NCBI RefSeq assembly: GCF_018449525.1
Contig: NZ_JAAVUS010000001.1
Location: forward strand, 62,001-126,000
DNA: 64,000 nt
Reading direction: 5' to 3'
Origin: Bradyrhizobium sp. dw_78
Lineage (GTDB): Bacteria > Pseudomonadota > Alphaproteobacteria > Rhizobiales > Xanthobacteraceae
Shown in pieces: positions 18,736-27,767 of this stretch. Position numbers and translations under genes: made by a program. The number at the start of each line of letters is the position of its first letter. Positions within the stretch are counted from its first letter, which is position 1. Under the pieces are notes generated by a model that made no database searches, was not told the DNA's origin, and saw only the letters and a list, made by a program, of their open reading frames with translations.

Positions 18736-18971
18736 GGTTTCGCTCCCTGAAGGTTCCGCTTCTGTTTTCGGCGCCGGCGGTATTGGGTGCGAATTACAAC
18801 CCGGAGCGCGGGCCGGAGCAAGGCGGGAGTTTGACGCATTTTCTGCGGCGGTGCAGCGCTTGTCCTGTTCACGCCCCCTTCTCAGGCCGGCTGGCCCGTG
18901 ACAAGCTCGGTTGCAGAGCCTAAGCCTATGCACGCGACCAGCTGCACGCATTGCCCGGAGCCAGACCGCCC

Positions 18972-20144
18972 ATGATTTCCAACGCGCATCGGATGTTCAA
19001 TTTCGACCTCGGCGAAACCGCCGACGCGATTCGCGAAACCGTCCAGAGCTTTTCGACCGACGAGATCGCGCCGCGCGCTGCCGAGATCGACAAGAGCAAC
19101 CAGTTTCCGCGCGACCTCTGGCCGAAAATCGGCGCGCTCGGACTGCACGGGATCACGGTCGAGGAGGAGTATGGCGGATCCGGGCTCGGCTATCTCGAAC
19201 ATTGCATTGCGATGGAGGAAATATCGCGGGCCTCGGCCTCGGTCGGCCTGTCCTACGGCGCGCATTCGAATCTCTGCGTCAACCAGATCCGCCGCAACGG
19301 TAACGAAAAGCAGAAGCGCAAATATCTGCCGAAGCTGATTTCTGGCGAGCATGTCGGATCGCTGGCGATGTCGGAGCCGAATGCCGGTTCGGACGTGGTG
19401 TCGATGACGACCCGCGCCGAGAAGAAGGGCGACCGTTACGTCATCAACGGCGCCAAGATGTGGATCACCAACGGACCGGTGGCGGAGACGCTGGTGGTCT
19501 ATGCCAAGACCGACCCCGCCGCCGGCCCGCGCGGCATCACCGCCTTCATCATCGAGAAGGGGATGAAGGGGTTTTCGACCGCGCAGAAGCTCGACAAGTT
19601 CGGTATGCGCGGCTCCGACACCGCGGAGCTTGTGTTCGACAATTGCGAAGTGCCGGAAGAGAACGTGCTCGGCGAGGCCGGCCGCGGCGTCCATGTCCTG
19701 ATGTCGGGCCTCGACTACGAGCGCACGGTGTTGGCGGCGGGGCCGCTCGGAATCATGCAGGCCTGCCTCGACGTGGTGATGCCCTACGTCCACGAGCGCA
19801 AGCAATTCGGCCAGCCGATCGGCATGTTTCAATTGGTGCAGGGCAAGATCGCCGACATGTACACCACGATGAATGCCTCGCGCGCCTATGTCTACGCGGT
19901 GGCGAAGGCCTGCGATCGCGGCGAGACCACGCGTGAGGATGCGGCGGGCGCGATCCTGTTTGCCGCGGAGAAGGCGACGCAATGCGCGCTCGACGCCATC
20001 CAGCTGCTCGGCGGCAACGGCTATATCAACGACTATCCGACCGGGCGGCTGTTGCGCGACGCCAAGCTTTACGAAATTGGAGCCGGTACCAGCGAAGTCC
20101 GGCGCATGCTGATCGGGCGGGAGCTGTTCGAGAAGTTCGCATAA
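18972..20144 (+). CDS. ivd: Isovaleryl-CoA dehydrogenase-like acyl-CoA dehydrogenase
   Basis: 390 residues from ATG 18972 (or 384 from 18993). It has the isovaleryl-CoA dehydrogenase signature features: [43 protein letters not shown], and the catalytic Glu in [13 protein letters not shown]. The C-terminus reads [30 protein letters not shown]. It catalyses isovaleryl-CoA to 3-methylcrotonyl-CoA in leucine breakdown. The usual partners (methylcrotonyl-CoA carboxylase, hydratase, HMG-CoA lyase) are not here, so the assignment rests on sequence. Confidence 0.9.
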   Translation: MISNAHRMFNFDLGETADAIRETVQSFSTDEIAPRAAEIDKSNQFPRDLWPKIGALGLHGITVEEEYGGSGLGYLEHCIAMEEISRASASVGLSYGAHSNLCVNQIRRNGNEKQKRKYLPKLISGEHVGSLAMSEPNAGSDVVSMTTRAEKKGDRYVINGAKMWITNGPVAETLVVYAKTDPAAGPRGITAFIIEKGMKGFSTAQKLDKFGMRGSDTAELVFDNCEVPEENVLGEAGRGVHVLMSGLDYERTVLAAGPLGIMQACLDVVMPYVHERKQFGQPIGMFQLVQGKIADMYTTMNASRAYVYAVAKACDRGETTREDAAGAILFAAEKATQCALDAIQLLGGNGYINDYPTGRLLRDAKLYEIGAGTSEVRRMLIGRELFEKFA

Positions 20145-20263
20145 CTCCGTTTTGAAACTGCGAGTCGGCAGTCATTGCGAGTCGGCGCTGTTGGATCACA
20201 GGTATCCTCGCGCAACGCCGCACTGACGGATCGGCGCTCCGAACCAAACCTTTGCAGGCTCGC

Positions 20264-21574
20264 TCAGCCCTGCCGCTCGCCCGTGACGCGCCAGATCACG
20301 TCGCCGACATCGTCCGCCACCAGCAGGGAGCCGTCGGGGCCGAGCGTTACGCCGACCGGCCGCCCGTAGGATACCCGCTCGTCCGGTGCGAGGAATCCCG
20401 ACAGGATATCCCGCGGCGGCCCGGACGGGCGCCCATCCGCGAACGGCACGAACACAACCTTGTAGCCGCTCAGCGTGCTGCGATTCCAGGAGCCGTGCTG
20501 TCCGATCGCCATGCCGTCCGGAAAGCCGGGAAGCGTGCCGGCCGGCATCCAGCACAGGCCCAACGACGCGGTGTGGCCGCCCAGCGCGTAGTCCGGCGTG
20601 ATGGCCTTTGCGACCGCGGCCGGATCCTGCGGCACCCGATCGTCCACCGTCTGCCCCCAATAGCAATAGGGCCAGCCGTAGAAACCGCCGTCGCGGACCG
20701 AGGTCAGATAATCGGGAGGCGTCTCGTCGCCCAGTCCGTCGCGCTCGTTGACCACCGTCCACAGCACGCCGGTCGATGGCTCCCATGCCAGGCCCACCGG
20801 GTTGCGCAGGCCGCTGGCAAAGATGCGGCTTGAACCCTCGGCCAGATCGAGTTCGTAGATCGCGGCGCGGCCTTGCTCGGCCGCCATGCCGTCGTCGGCG
20901 ATATTGGTGAGCGAGCCGACCCCGGCATAAAGCTTTTTGCCATCGGGGCTCGGCAGCAGGCTTCGCGTCCAGTGCCCAGCGGGCTTGAAGCTGACCAGTT
21001 TCCGGCCCGGCGCGGTGATGCGGTCCGCGCCCGCCGCATACGGAAAGGCGACCACGCCGTCGGTGTTGCCGACGTAGAACGTATCGCCCAGCAGCGCCAT
21101 GCCGAACGGCTGGTTCAGTCCCTCCATGAAAATTTCGCGCCGTTCGGCGATGCCGTCGCCATCCACGTCGCGCAATAACGTGATGCGGTTGGCGCTGACG
21201 CCGAGCGCGGCGGCGCGTCTCATCGTCGCCTGCATCGCGTAGCTGAACACGTTCCTGATCGGTCCGGCGACCTGCGTCGCCTCGGCAATAAGGACGTCGC
21301 CATTGGGCAGCACATTGATCCAGCGCGGGTGTTTCAGGCCGGTCGCAAACGCATTGACCTTGAGCCCGGGCGCCGCCACCGGGATCTGCCCGTCGGTCCA
21401 GCCCTGGGCCGTCGGCATTTTGAGCGTCGGGATGCTGCCCTGCGGCTTCGCCGCCGGCACCACCGGCGCGCTGCCCCAGGCCGGCTCATGCGTGGCGTCC
21501 TGCAGACGGCGCCACAGCACCGCGGCGGCGCCGATCAGCGCCACTATTCGCGCAAAAATTCCGGACAAGCTCAT
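20264..21574 (-). CDS. PQQ-dependent sugar (L-sorbosone) dehydrogenase-like beta-propeller protein
   Basis: 436 residues. An N-terminal hydrophobic anchor (GIFARIVALIGAAAVLW) places it in the periplasm or anchored in the membrane. The rest is a six-bladed propeller of the glucose/sorbosone dehydrogenase family: FATGLKHPRWINVLPNGDVLIAEA, LFYVGNTDG-type blades, FASGLRNPVGLAWEPSTG, GFYGWPYCYWGQ and the final GVTLGPDGSLLVADDVGDVIWRV. It would oxidise sugars or aldehydes to acids if PQQ is bound. No cytochrome partner is adjacent. Confidence 0.87.
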   Translation of the reverse strand: MSLSGIFARIVALIGAAAVLWRRLQDATHEPAWGSAPVVPAAKPQGSIPTLKMPTAQGWTDGQIPVAAPGLKVNAFATGLKHPRWINVLPNGDVLIAEATQVAGPIRNVFSYAMQATMRRAAALGVSANRITLLRDVDGDGIAERREIFMEGLNQPFGMALLGDTFYVGNTDGVVAFPYAAGADRITAPGRKLVSFKPAGHWTRSLLPSPDGKKLYAGVGSLTNIADDGMAAEQGRAAIYELDLAEGSSRIFASGLRNPVGLAWEPSTGVLWTVVNERDGLGDETPPDYLTSVRDGGFYGWPYCYWGQTVDDRVPQDPAAVAKAITPDYALGGHTASLGLCWMPAGTLPGFPDGMAIGQHGSWNRSTLSGYKVVFVPFADGRPSGPPRDILSGFLAPDERVSYGRPVGVTLGPDGSLLVADDVGDVIWRVTGERQG

Positions 21575-21691
21575 GTCATTCCCCAGTTGATCGCGCGCAC
21601 CCTATCCGACGCCGGGGCGCGTTGAAACCTCATCGTCGGCGTGCGAATTCGCGGCTTGCGCGGCGCGCGCCCGGCTTGCTGCACAGCGCCT

Positions 21692-22510
21692 TCACTCTGG
21701 CAGATTATTGACCTTGGCGACCCAGGCCCGCACATCGGCCAGCACCTCCGGCAGCACCTCCCGCACCTCCTGCACGGTCATGCCGGCCTTGATGCGGGGG
21801 TCGTAGAGCAGGTTCAGGATGTACTGATCGTAGATGTCGAAGAAGCCCATCGACACATTGTCGTTGAACATGGTCCAGGGCACGGAGCTGGTATCGTTGA
21901 TCGGTCCCAGTGATTGCAGCAATTCCTCATAGGCGCAGTCGAGGAAGATGAAATCGCTGCTGTCATAGGTGAGGATCACGTCGGAATGCTCGATCTCGAA
22001 CGCCTCGTTCTTGCGAAAACCGGACAGGCATTGCGGATCGAGCGAGGTGCGGATCTCCTTGGCCCGCTCGCTGCCGTAGAGACTGGTGATGGTCCGCGAC
22101 AAATCGCGGTCGCGCACCAGGTTGACGACGATATTGGCGTCGTCGCCGGGCGCCGCCATCGCGATGTCGAGGTGCTGCACCCGCCGGCCGATATCGGCGA
22201 CGACCCTGGCGAGTTGCGCCTTGCGTGCCGCACGGTCGTCGCCTTCGGCGAAGACCCGCACCGGCACGTCATATTTGCGGATGCGGTCGACCCGGCCGGC
22301 CAGATGATATTCGGCGCCGAACGCGGTCTTGAAAAATCCGTCGATGATTTCGCCGTCGGTAAAGGATTTCTTCTCGGCGCGCTGGCGCGAGGCGATGGCC
22401 GGAATTTCGGACGTCGCCGCCGGCTCCGGAACAAGGCTGTCGAGCGCAACAGCGGCCAGCAGGACCGCGATGGCCCTGATGACGGGCGAAGGCCGACGAG
22501 AAGCATTCAT
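21692..22510 (-). CDS. Exported DUF2927-family protein
   Basis: 272 residues from ATG 22510. A signal peptide (VIRAIAVLLAAVALDSL) precedes the domain, which begins around KSFTDGEIIDGFFKTAFGAEY and contains VRVFAEGDDRAARK, DIAMAAPGDDANIVVNLVRDRDL and CLSGFRKNEAFEIEHSDVIL, followed by the EELLQSLGPINDTSSVPWTMFNDN segment. The layout resembles secreted metalloprotease-like DUF2927 proteins, but no HExxH is seen. Function unknown. Confidence 0.8.
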   Translation of the reverse strand: MNASRRPSPVIRAIAVLLAAVALDSLVPEPAATSEIPAIASRQRAEKKSFTDGEIIDGFFKTAFGAEYHLAGRVDRIRKYDVPVRVFAEGDDRAARKAQLARVVADIGRRVQHLDIAMAAPGDDANIVVNLVRDRDLSRTITSLYGSERAKEIRTSLDPQCLSGFRKNEAFEIEHSDVILTYDSSDFIFLDCAYEELLQSLGPINDTSSVPWTMFNDNVSMGFFDIYDQYILNLLYDPRIKAGMTVQEVREVLPEVLADVRAWVAKVNNLPE

Positions 22511-22590
22511 TGTGTTGACGCTGCCGCAATCGTCGCGTCCGCGCAAGGCTTGATCGGGCGCATCCGCTCACGGAGCAAAGAGGATAGAGC

Positions 22591-22617
22591 TTCGGTTCTG
22601 ATTCAATCAGAACCGAA
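22591..22617. repeat. 27-bp perfect palindrome (dispersed repeat)
   Basis: Arms of 13 bp, TTCGGTTCTGATT (22591-22603) and its exact complement (22605-22617), around one base. There is no T-tract on either strand, so it is not a typical terminator. A close relative with a 3-base centre lies at 35370-35392. It sits 5 bp beyond the L,D-transpeptidase stop. Confidence 0.85.
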
Positions 22618-22622
22618 AAGCC

Positions 22623-23195
22623 CTAATTCTTCACGACGACCGTGGCGCCGACGTGAACCCGGTCATAGAGGTCGGTGACGTCCTCATTGGTCATGCGGAA
22701 GCAGCCGGAGGATACCGCCTGGCCGATCGTCTCGGGCTCGTTCGAGCCGTGAATGCGATAGAGCGTCGAGCCGAGATAGATGGCGCGGGCGCCGAGCGGG
22801 TTGTCGATGCCGCCGGCCATGTGGCGGGGCAGGTCCGGCCGCCGCGCCAGCATCTGCGCGGGCGGGGTCCAGCCCGGCCATTCCTTCTTGGCCGAGACGC
22901 GGTGTACGCCGCCCCAGCGGAAACCGTCGCGGCCGACCCCGATGCCATAGCGCAGCGCCTGGCCGTCGGGCTCCACCAGATAAAGCCGACGCTCGGCGGT
23001 GTTCACCACGATGGTGCCGGGCGGATAATTGCTCTCGAAATTGACGGTGGTGCGCGGAATTGGGCTCGATCCGCCGGCGAAGAAATTGGGCCCGCCACCC
23101 ATGATATCGCGTGAGTCGAAGCCTTGAGCCCGCGCGTGCCCCGCCCCGGTCAGGATGAAAACCGCGGCAGCCAGGAAAGCCAATCCCCGAGTCAT
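22623..23195 (-). CDS. L,D-transpeptidase (YkuD family), exported
   Basis: 190 residues from ATG 23195, which leads directly into a signal peptide (GLAFLAAAVFILTGAGHARA). YkuD domain: IVVNTAERRLYLVEPDG at its start and the active-site pattern HGSNEPETIGQAVSSGCFRM with catalytic His and Cys. It makes 3-3 peptidoglycan cross-links or attaches lipoproteins to the wall in the periplasm. Monocistronic by spacing. Confidence 0.95.
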   Translation of the reverse strand: MTRGLAFLAAAVFILTGAGHARAQGFDSRDIMGGGPNFFAGGSSPIPRTTVNFESNYPPGTIVVNTAERRLYLVEPDGQALRYGIGVGRDGFRWGGVHRVSAKKEWPGWTPPAQMLARRPDLPRHMAGGIDNPLGARAIYLGSTLYRIHGSNEPETIGQAVSSGCFRMTNEDVTDLYDRVHVGATVVVKN

Positions 23196-23319
23196 TTTCT
23201 TCCTCGCGAAAAATTCGATCCTCATCGCCAGAAAGGCCATAATTGGCGCGATTTCGCAAGCAACGAGCCCGTGAGGGCGCCGATTTTCAGATCAACCGGT
23301 TAAAAAGGCGTTGGACCTT

Positions 23320-23373
23320 TTGAGGCGTTTTCTCCACGCCGGCCGGTATCCGCTTCGCTTGAAAACGCCATAG
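23320..23373 (-). repeat. Dispersed intergenic repeat, copy 1
   Basis: Read on the minus strand it starts ATGGCGTTTTCAAGCGAAGC and ends with GAGAAAACGCC. It belongs with the copies at 35299, 41492, 58517 and 62231 (shared GCGTTTTC-GCGAAG ... GAAAACGC frame). The two ends are partly complementary (GCGTTTTC / GAAAACGC), so a hairpin can form. Confidence 0.75.
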
Positions 23374-23474
23374 GGTCGTCCGCTTGGCAGGAATGCTCTG
23401 CGCCCCCTTTGACGAAACGCGTCAAGAATGATTGTGATCTCTGGCTGCCTCAGAGGAATGCGAACGGGAGTGGA

Positions 23475-25025
23475 ATGATGAACGGTGCGGAAAGTCTGGT
23501 GCGAACCCTGGTGGCGGGCGGTGTTGACGTCTGCTTTACCAATCCGGGCACTTCGGAAATGCATTTCGTCGCCGCGCTGGACCGGGTTCCGGGCATGCGC
23601 TGCGTCCTCGGCCTGTTCGAGGGCGTGGTGACCGGCGCCGCGGACGGCTATTTTCGCATGAAGGGCACGCCGGCGTCGACCCTGCTGCATCTCGGCCCCG
23701 GCCTCGCCAACGGGCTGGCCAATCTGCACAACGCCAAGAAGGCGCATTCCGGCATCGTCAACATCGTCGGACAGCACGCGACCTATCACATCGGCTACAA
23801 CGCGCCGCTGACCTCCGACGTCGAGGGCCTGGCGCGGCCGATGTCGGACTGGGTCCGGACCTCGCCGGATGCCAAATCGGTCTCGGCCGACGGCGCCGCC
23901 GCCATCGCCGCGGCGAAAAGTTCGCCGCCCCAGATCGCGACCCTGATCCTGCCCGCCGACACCGCCTGGAACGAAGCCGGCGCTATCGCCGAGGTGCCGA
24001 CCGAGAGCCAGCGCCCGAACTATTCGCCACGGGCGGTGGATGAGGCGGCAAGGGTGCTGAAGAACGGGGGCGCCGAGACCCTGGTGCTGGTCACCGGCGA
24101 TGGCCTGACCGAGCAGGGGCTGGCGCTGGCGCAGCAGATTGCCGGCAAGACCGGCTGCAAGGTGATGGGCCAGACCTATCATCCGCGCATGGCGCGCGGC
24201 CGCGGCCGCTTCTCGATCGACCGCATTCCCTATGTGATCGAGCAGGCGCTGCCGATCCTGAAGAACTTCAAGAACATCGTCCTGGTCGAGGCCAACGAGC
24301 CGATCGCCTTCTTCGCCTATCCGAACAAGCCGAGCATCCTCAAGCCCGAGGGCTGCGAGGTTCACCGCTTGACCTCCTGGGGCGAAAATTCGATCGCGGC
24401 GCTGGGGGCTTTGGCCGATGCGCTCGGCGCCAAGCCGTCGGACGTCAAGCCGCAGCAATTGATGGAGCTGGTCAAGCCGACCGGCGCGCTGACCCCGGCC
24501 TCGATCGCGCAGGCGATCGCGCTGGCGATCCCGGAAAACGCCATCGTGGTCGACGAATCCATCACCACCGGCCGCGGCTTCTTCCCGCCGACGGCGGGGG
24601 CTGCGCCGCATGACTGGCTGCAGAACATGGGCGGCTCGATCGGCTTCTCGCCCCCGGTCGCGACCGGGGCCGCGGTGGCCTGCCCGGACCGCAAGGTGAT
24701 GTGCATGGTCGGCGACGGCAGCGCGATGTACACGATTCAAGCGCTGTGGACCCAGGCGCGCGAAAACCTGAATGTCGTCACCATCGTATTCGCCAACCGC
24801 ATCTACCAGATCCTGCGCGGCGAGTTCGACGGCGTCGGCGCCGGCGAGCCCGGAAAACGTGCCCTGGACATGCTGAAGCTGGATCGGCCGACCATCGACT
24901 TCGTCGCGCTGGCCAGGGGCATGGGCGTTCCGGGCCGCGCGGTCACCACCGTCGACGAGTTCAACAAGGCGCTCGCCGAAGCGGTCGCCGAGCCCGGACC
25001 GCGGCTGATCGAAGTCCAGATGTAA
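23475..25025 (+). CDS. Acetolactate synthase large-subunit-like ThDP enzyme
   Basis: About 516 residues; ATG 23475 or 23478 follows GGGAG. Three ThDP domains in order: PYR domain with FTNPGTSEMHFVAALD and the catalytic glutamate in LGLFEGVVTGAADGY; central domain VLVTGDGLTEQGLALA; PP domain with MVGDGSAMYTIQALWTQ and the distinctive FANRIYQILRGEFDGVG. This subgroup sits apart from biosynthetic IlvB, and no IlvN follows, so it is more likely a catabolic decarboxylase or carboligase, near the benzoylformate decarboxylase branch. The product is not determined. Confidence 0.88.
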   Translation: MMNGAESLVRTLVAGGVDVCFTNPGTSEMHFVAALDRVPGMRCVLGLFEGVVTGAADGYFRMKGTPASTLLHLGPGLANGLANLHNAKKAHSGIVNIVGQHATYHIGYNAPLTSDVEGLARPMSDWVRTSPDAKSVSADGAAAIAAAKSSPPQIATLILPADTAWNEAGAIAEVPTESQRPNYSPRAVDEAARVLKNGGAETLVLVTGDGLTEQGLALAQQIAGKTGCKVMGQTYHPRMARGRGRFSIDRIPYVIEQALPILKNFKNIVLVEANEPIAFFAYPNKPSILKPEGCEVHRLTSWGENSIAALGALADALGAKPSDVKPQQLMELVKPTGALTPASIAQAIALAIPENAIVVDESITTGRGFFPPTAGAAPHDWLQNMGGSIGFSPPVATGAAVACPDRKVMCMVGDGSAMYTIQALWTQARENLNVVTIVFANRIYQILRGEFDGVGAGEPGKRALDMLKLDRPTIDFVALARGMGVPGRAVTTVDEFNKALAEAVAEPGPRLIEVQM

Positions 25026-25094
25026 AAAATACGGCTGTAAGCGTCATCGAAGCGACGCAGATGTCGGCCATCACGACGCCTCGGGGGAGGCGAC

Positions 25095-25613
25095 ATGCTG
25101 GCCGATATGCAGTCCGAACTGGACAAGGTGATCGGCGCGCTGGGTGAGTTCTATGCGCGCGAGACCTATCTGCTCGGGAAGGACGTCGGCGAGCGGACAT
25201 TGACGCATCGCCTCGCCGTCCATCTCGAACGCCGGTTCGGCGGCTGGGACGTCGATTGCGATTACAACCGGCTCGGGGACCGCCGGCTGCTTCTGCCCAA
25301 GGGTTCGATCGTCTCGACCGACGACGATCTCGGCAAATCGGTTTATCCCGATATCGTCGTACACCGGCGAACCGTTCCGGAAAATTTGCTCGCGATCGAG
25401 ATCCGCAAGGCCGTCAATCACCAGCCGCCGGAACATGACCGGCACAAGCTGCGGGCGCTGACCGATCCCCATCTGTGGTTCGCCTACCGGATCGGGCTGT
25501 TTCTGGTGCTGGGAAAAAACCAGGTCGCCGCGTCGGAATTATATGTCGGGGGCGCCGTCGAGCGGGCCCTGTCCGGGTGGTTCGAGGAGCGGCTCAAAGG
25601 CGCGGGGCCATAG
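25095..25613 (+). CDS. Hypothetical protein with a PD-(D/E)xK nuclease-like motif
   Basis: 172 residues; GGGAGG precedes ATG 25095. Around residues 84-105, YPDIVVHRR and LLAIEIRK give P85-D86, E102 and R104/K105 with hydrophobic strands on both sides. That is the core pattern of PD-(D/E)xK nucleases, with Arg where Lys is usual or a one-residue shift. No DNA-binding domain is present. It lies alone 69 bp after the ThDP enzyme. An inactive fold relative or an orphan restriction-like protein are both possible; this is a motif inference only. Confidence 0.65.
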   Translation: MLADMQSELDKVIGALGEFYARETYLLGKDVGERTLTHRLAVHLERRFGGWDVDCDYNRLGDRRLLLPKGSIVSTDDDLGKSVYPDIVVHRRTVPENLLAIEIRKAVNHQPPEHDRHKLRALTDPHLWFAYRIGLFLVLGKNQVAASELYVGGAVERALSGWFEERLKGAGP

Positions 25614-25646
25614 CGTTTCGGGCGAAAACCCGATCCGGACGAAGAC

Positions 25647-25668
25647 GAGGCCGCCCGAAGGCGGCCTC
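25647..25668. terminator. Hairpin between convergent genes, probable bidirectional terminator
   Basis: Nine perfect base pairs GAGGCCGCC / GGCGGCCTC closed by a CGAA tetraloop, between the stops at 25613 (+) and 25673 (-). No T-run follows on either strand, so it may stall polymerase or protect mRNA ends rather than act as a classical intrinsic terminator. Confidence 0.6.
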
Positions 25669-25672
25669 TGCG

Positions 25673-25885
25673 TCACTTCGCGTCGTTGCTCTTGGCCGTG
25701 CTCGACTTCTTCGCTTTCTTCGTCGTCTTGGCCATCTTGGCGCTCGACGGATCGCTCTTGGCCGTCGTGTCGGCGTTTTGGGCCACCGCACCCGTGGTCC
25801 CTCCCGCCTTGCCGGTCGATTGGGCGAAAGCAGCCGTCGACGAGAGCAAGGCGATGGCGGTGGCGGCGATGATCAATTTGCGCAT
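25673..25885 (-). CDS. Small exported lysine-rich protein
   Basis: 70 residues. Clear signal peptide (LIIAATAIALLSSTAAFA, cut before QS). The mature part of about 49 residues is rich in Lys, Ala, Ser and Thr (KMAKTTKKAKKSSTAKS), so it is basic and disordered. Similar small histone-like exported proteins occur in the Bradyrhizobium group; no function is known. It may bind envelope or extracellular polyanions (inference). Confidence 0.75.
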   Translation of the reverse strand: MRKLIIAATAIALLSSTAAFAQSTGKAGGTTGAVAQNADTTAKSDPSSAKMAKTTKKAKKSSTAKSNDAK

Positions 25886-26076
25886 GGAAGTGGTCTCCCC
25901 GGTTGGTTGGCAGGTACCCGGCGCAGCTCAACCGAATCGGCGCTCCCGCAGTTTCCGCGAGGGGCGATCAGTTATCCGTGAATTTGGCTCGAATTGAATG
26001 AGTGTTGTAGGCGAGGCGCATACGGAACCTTAGCGGCGGTGGGCGATTGTTTCCTGGTTACAATCAGGAGGCGATC

Positions 26077-26235
26077 ATGTCGGATCACTGGCACGTCTCG
26101 ACCGATAGCTACACCGATAGATATGATGTCATGCGCGGCGCGAACAACGAGGAAGCCGCCTACGCCGTCGGCTGGACCATCAGCGGACTGGCAACGCTCG
26201 GCGCCATCGTTGCGATCTGGGTGTTCGGCATCTAG
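26077..26235 (+). CDS. Small single-pass membrane protein
   Basis: 52 residues. AGGAGG six bases before ATG 26077 is one of the strongest ribosome sites in the window. A polar N-terminus (about 30 residues, rich in Tyr, Asp, Ser) is followed by one C-terminal helix, YAVGWTISGLATLGAIVAIWVFG. The function is unknown. Confidence 0.7.
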   Translation: MSDHWHVSTDSYTDRYDVMRGANNEEAAYAVGWTISGLATLGAIVAIWVFGI

Positions 26236-26433
26236 GCCCGCGGGGCATAAGCAGGACCAGGCAGGGTCGTGCGGTGCTTTTCGAGCGCCTGCGTGCCCTG
26301 GTCGATGAATCCATAAGTCAGCTCTCTGTAAACCAGATCGATGTCCCGCATTCCGTTGGCTTCCTTTTCGCCGCACTTGCGGCGCCTGTAAAACTCAGGT
26401 CTAGGAGAAGGGAACGCTTAGGGTCGAACAGGA

Positions 26434-27690
26434 ATGCCGATGGCTCGTGACCTGATATTGCGCGGCGGACGCGTGCTCCGAGCCGGGGCCTCGCAGCCGG
26501 AATTTCTCGATGTCCGGATCGGGGCCGAAGGGCGCGTCCTGGCCATTGCACCGCAGTTGAGCGGTGAAGGGGCCGAGCTGATCGCGCTGGACGGCCGGCT
26601 GGTGCTGCCGGGCCTGGTCGATATCCACCAGCACCTCGACAAGTCGCGCACGCGCGGGCTTCTGTCCAATCCGCAGGGCACGCTGGACGGAGCGATCGCC
26701 GCCTATCGGGCCATTGCGCCGAACATCACCCGCGACGAGATGATCATGCGGGCCCGCGACACCGTCGAGGCATGCAGCGCGTATGGCACCGTCGCCATCC
26801 GCAGCCATACGAATATCGACCCGCAGAGCGGGCTCCGCGGCATCGAGACCATGCTTGCGCTACGCGAGAGCTGCGCGGACCGGATGCGCATCCAGGTGGT
26901 CGGCCATGTGACCTCGGACGCCACCTCCATGCTGCCGGAAAGTGAAGCGTGGTTGCAGGAGGCGATTGCGCTCGGCATCGACGCGATCGGCGGGGTGCCG
27001 GCCTATTCCAGCCAGCCGCTGGCGTTCCTGACAATGCTGTTCGATGTGGCCGAACGCAGCGGCCTGCCGCTCGACCTGCATATCGACGAACATCTCGATG
27101 GCGGCCGGGTGCTCTTTGACGCATTGGCGGATCTGACGCGGGAGCGCGGCATGGCCGGCCGGGTCGTTGCCGGACATTGCTCGGCGCTCTCCGCGATGCC
27201 GCGCGACCAGGCGCTGCGCTCGATCGAGCGGCTGCACGAGGCCGGTGTCGCCGTGGTCACGTTGCCCGCCGCCAACCTTTTCCTGCAGGGACGGGCGGCC
27301 GACCGATTGGCCCCGCGCGGCCTGACGCGCGTCCGCGAACTCCTGGAGGCAGGCGTGCCGGTCGCGGCGGCTTCCGACAACATCGAGGATGCGTTCGTGC
27401 CGACCGGCTCCGGCGACCTGCTTGAGATCGCCCGATGGACGGTGCTCGCCGGCCATCTCGGCCTCAACGACCTGCGCCGCGCCTTCGATATGGTCAGCAG
27501 TACACCGGCGTCGTTGATGGGCCTCGATGATTTCGGGCTTCGGGAAGGCGCGCGGGCCGATCTGCTGATCGCGCGCGCGGCGAGCGTGGAGGATCTGGTG
27601 GCGGCCGGCACGCTGGCACGCACGGTGCTGATGGGCGGCCGCATTGTTGCATCGTCGGATGCGATCGCTTCAACGGCGTGGATACCGTAG
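26434..27690 (+). CDS. Cytosine-deaminase-like amidohydrolase
   Basis: 418 residues (alternative ATG 26440). TIM-barrel metal hydrolase with GLVDIHQHLDKSR in place of the usual HxH (as in cytosine deaminases, which keep His-x-His then Leu-Asp-Lys), HIDEHLD and GHCSALSAM for metal and substrate binding, and ASDNIEDAF at the last metal Asp. The C-terminal ADLLIARA closes the composite domain. Relatives include CodA and the s-triazine hydrolase AtzC. The substrate (cytosine or another cyclic amine) is not settled. No permease lies next to it. Confidence 0.87.
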   Translation: MPMARDLILRGGRVLRAGASQPEFLDVRIGAEGRVLAIAPQLSGEGAELIALDGRLVLPGLVDIHQHLDKSRTRGLLSNPQGTLDGAIAAYRAIAPNITRDEMIMRARDTVEACSAYGTVAIRSHTNIDPQSGLRGIETMLALRESCADRMRIQVVGHVTSDATSMLPESEAWLQEAIALGIDAIGGVPAYSSQPLAFLTMLFDVAERSGLPLDLHIDEHLDGGRVLFDALADLTRERGMAGRVVAGHCSALSAMPRDQALRSIERLHEAGVAVVTLPAANLFLQGRAADRLAPRGLTRVRELLEAGVPVAAASDNIEDAFVPTGSGDLLEIARWTVLAGHLGLNDLRRAFDMVSSTPASLMGLDDFGLREGARADLLIARAASVEDLVAAGTLARTVLMGGRIVASSDAIASTAWIP

Positions 27691-27767
27691 AGCCCGTTTG
27701 AAAACTTGGTCTTGTACGTTTGCGTGACGGCGACAGATACAGCGGCGGGGAGGCCCATTCGCTCCGG

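Noticed and set aside
22591..22617. Intrinsic terminator for the L,D-transpeptidase
   Set aside because: The palindrome has a one-base centre and no T-run on either strand, and a second copy exists elsewhere.
23475..25025. Biosynthetic acetolactate synthase (ilvB)
   Set aside because: No regulatory subunit follows and the PP-domain signature differs from biosynthetic IlvB, so only a general ThDP-enzyme call is made.
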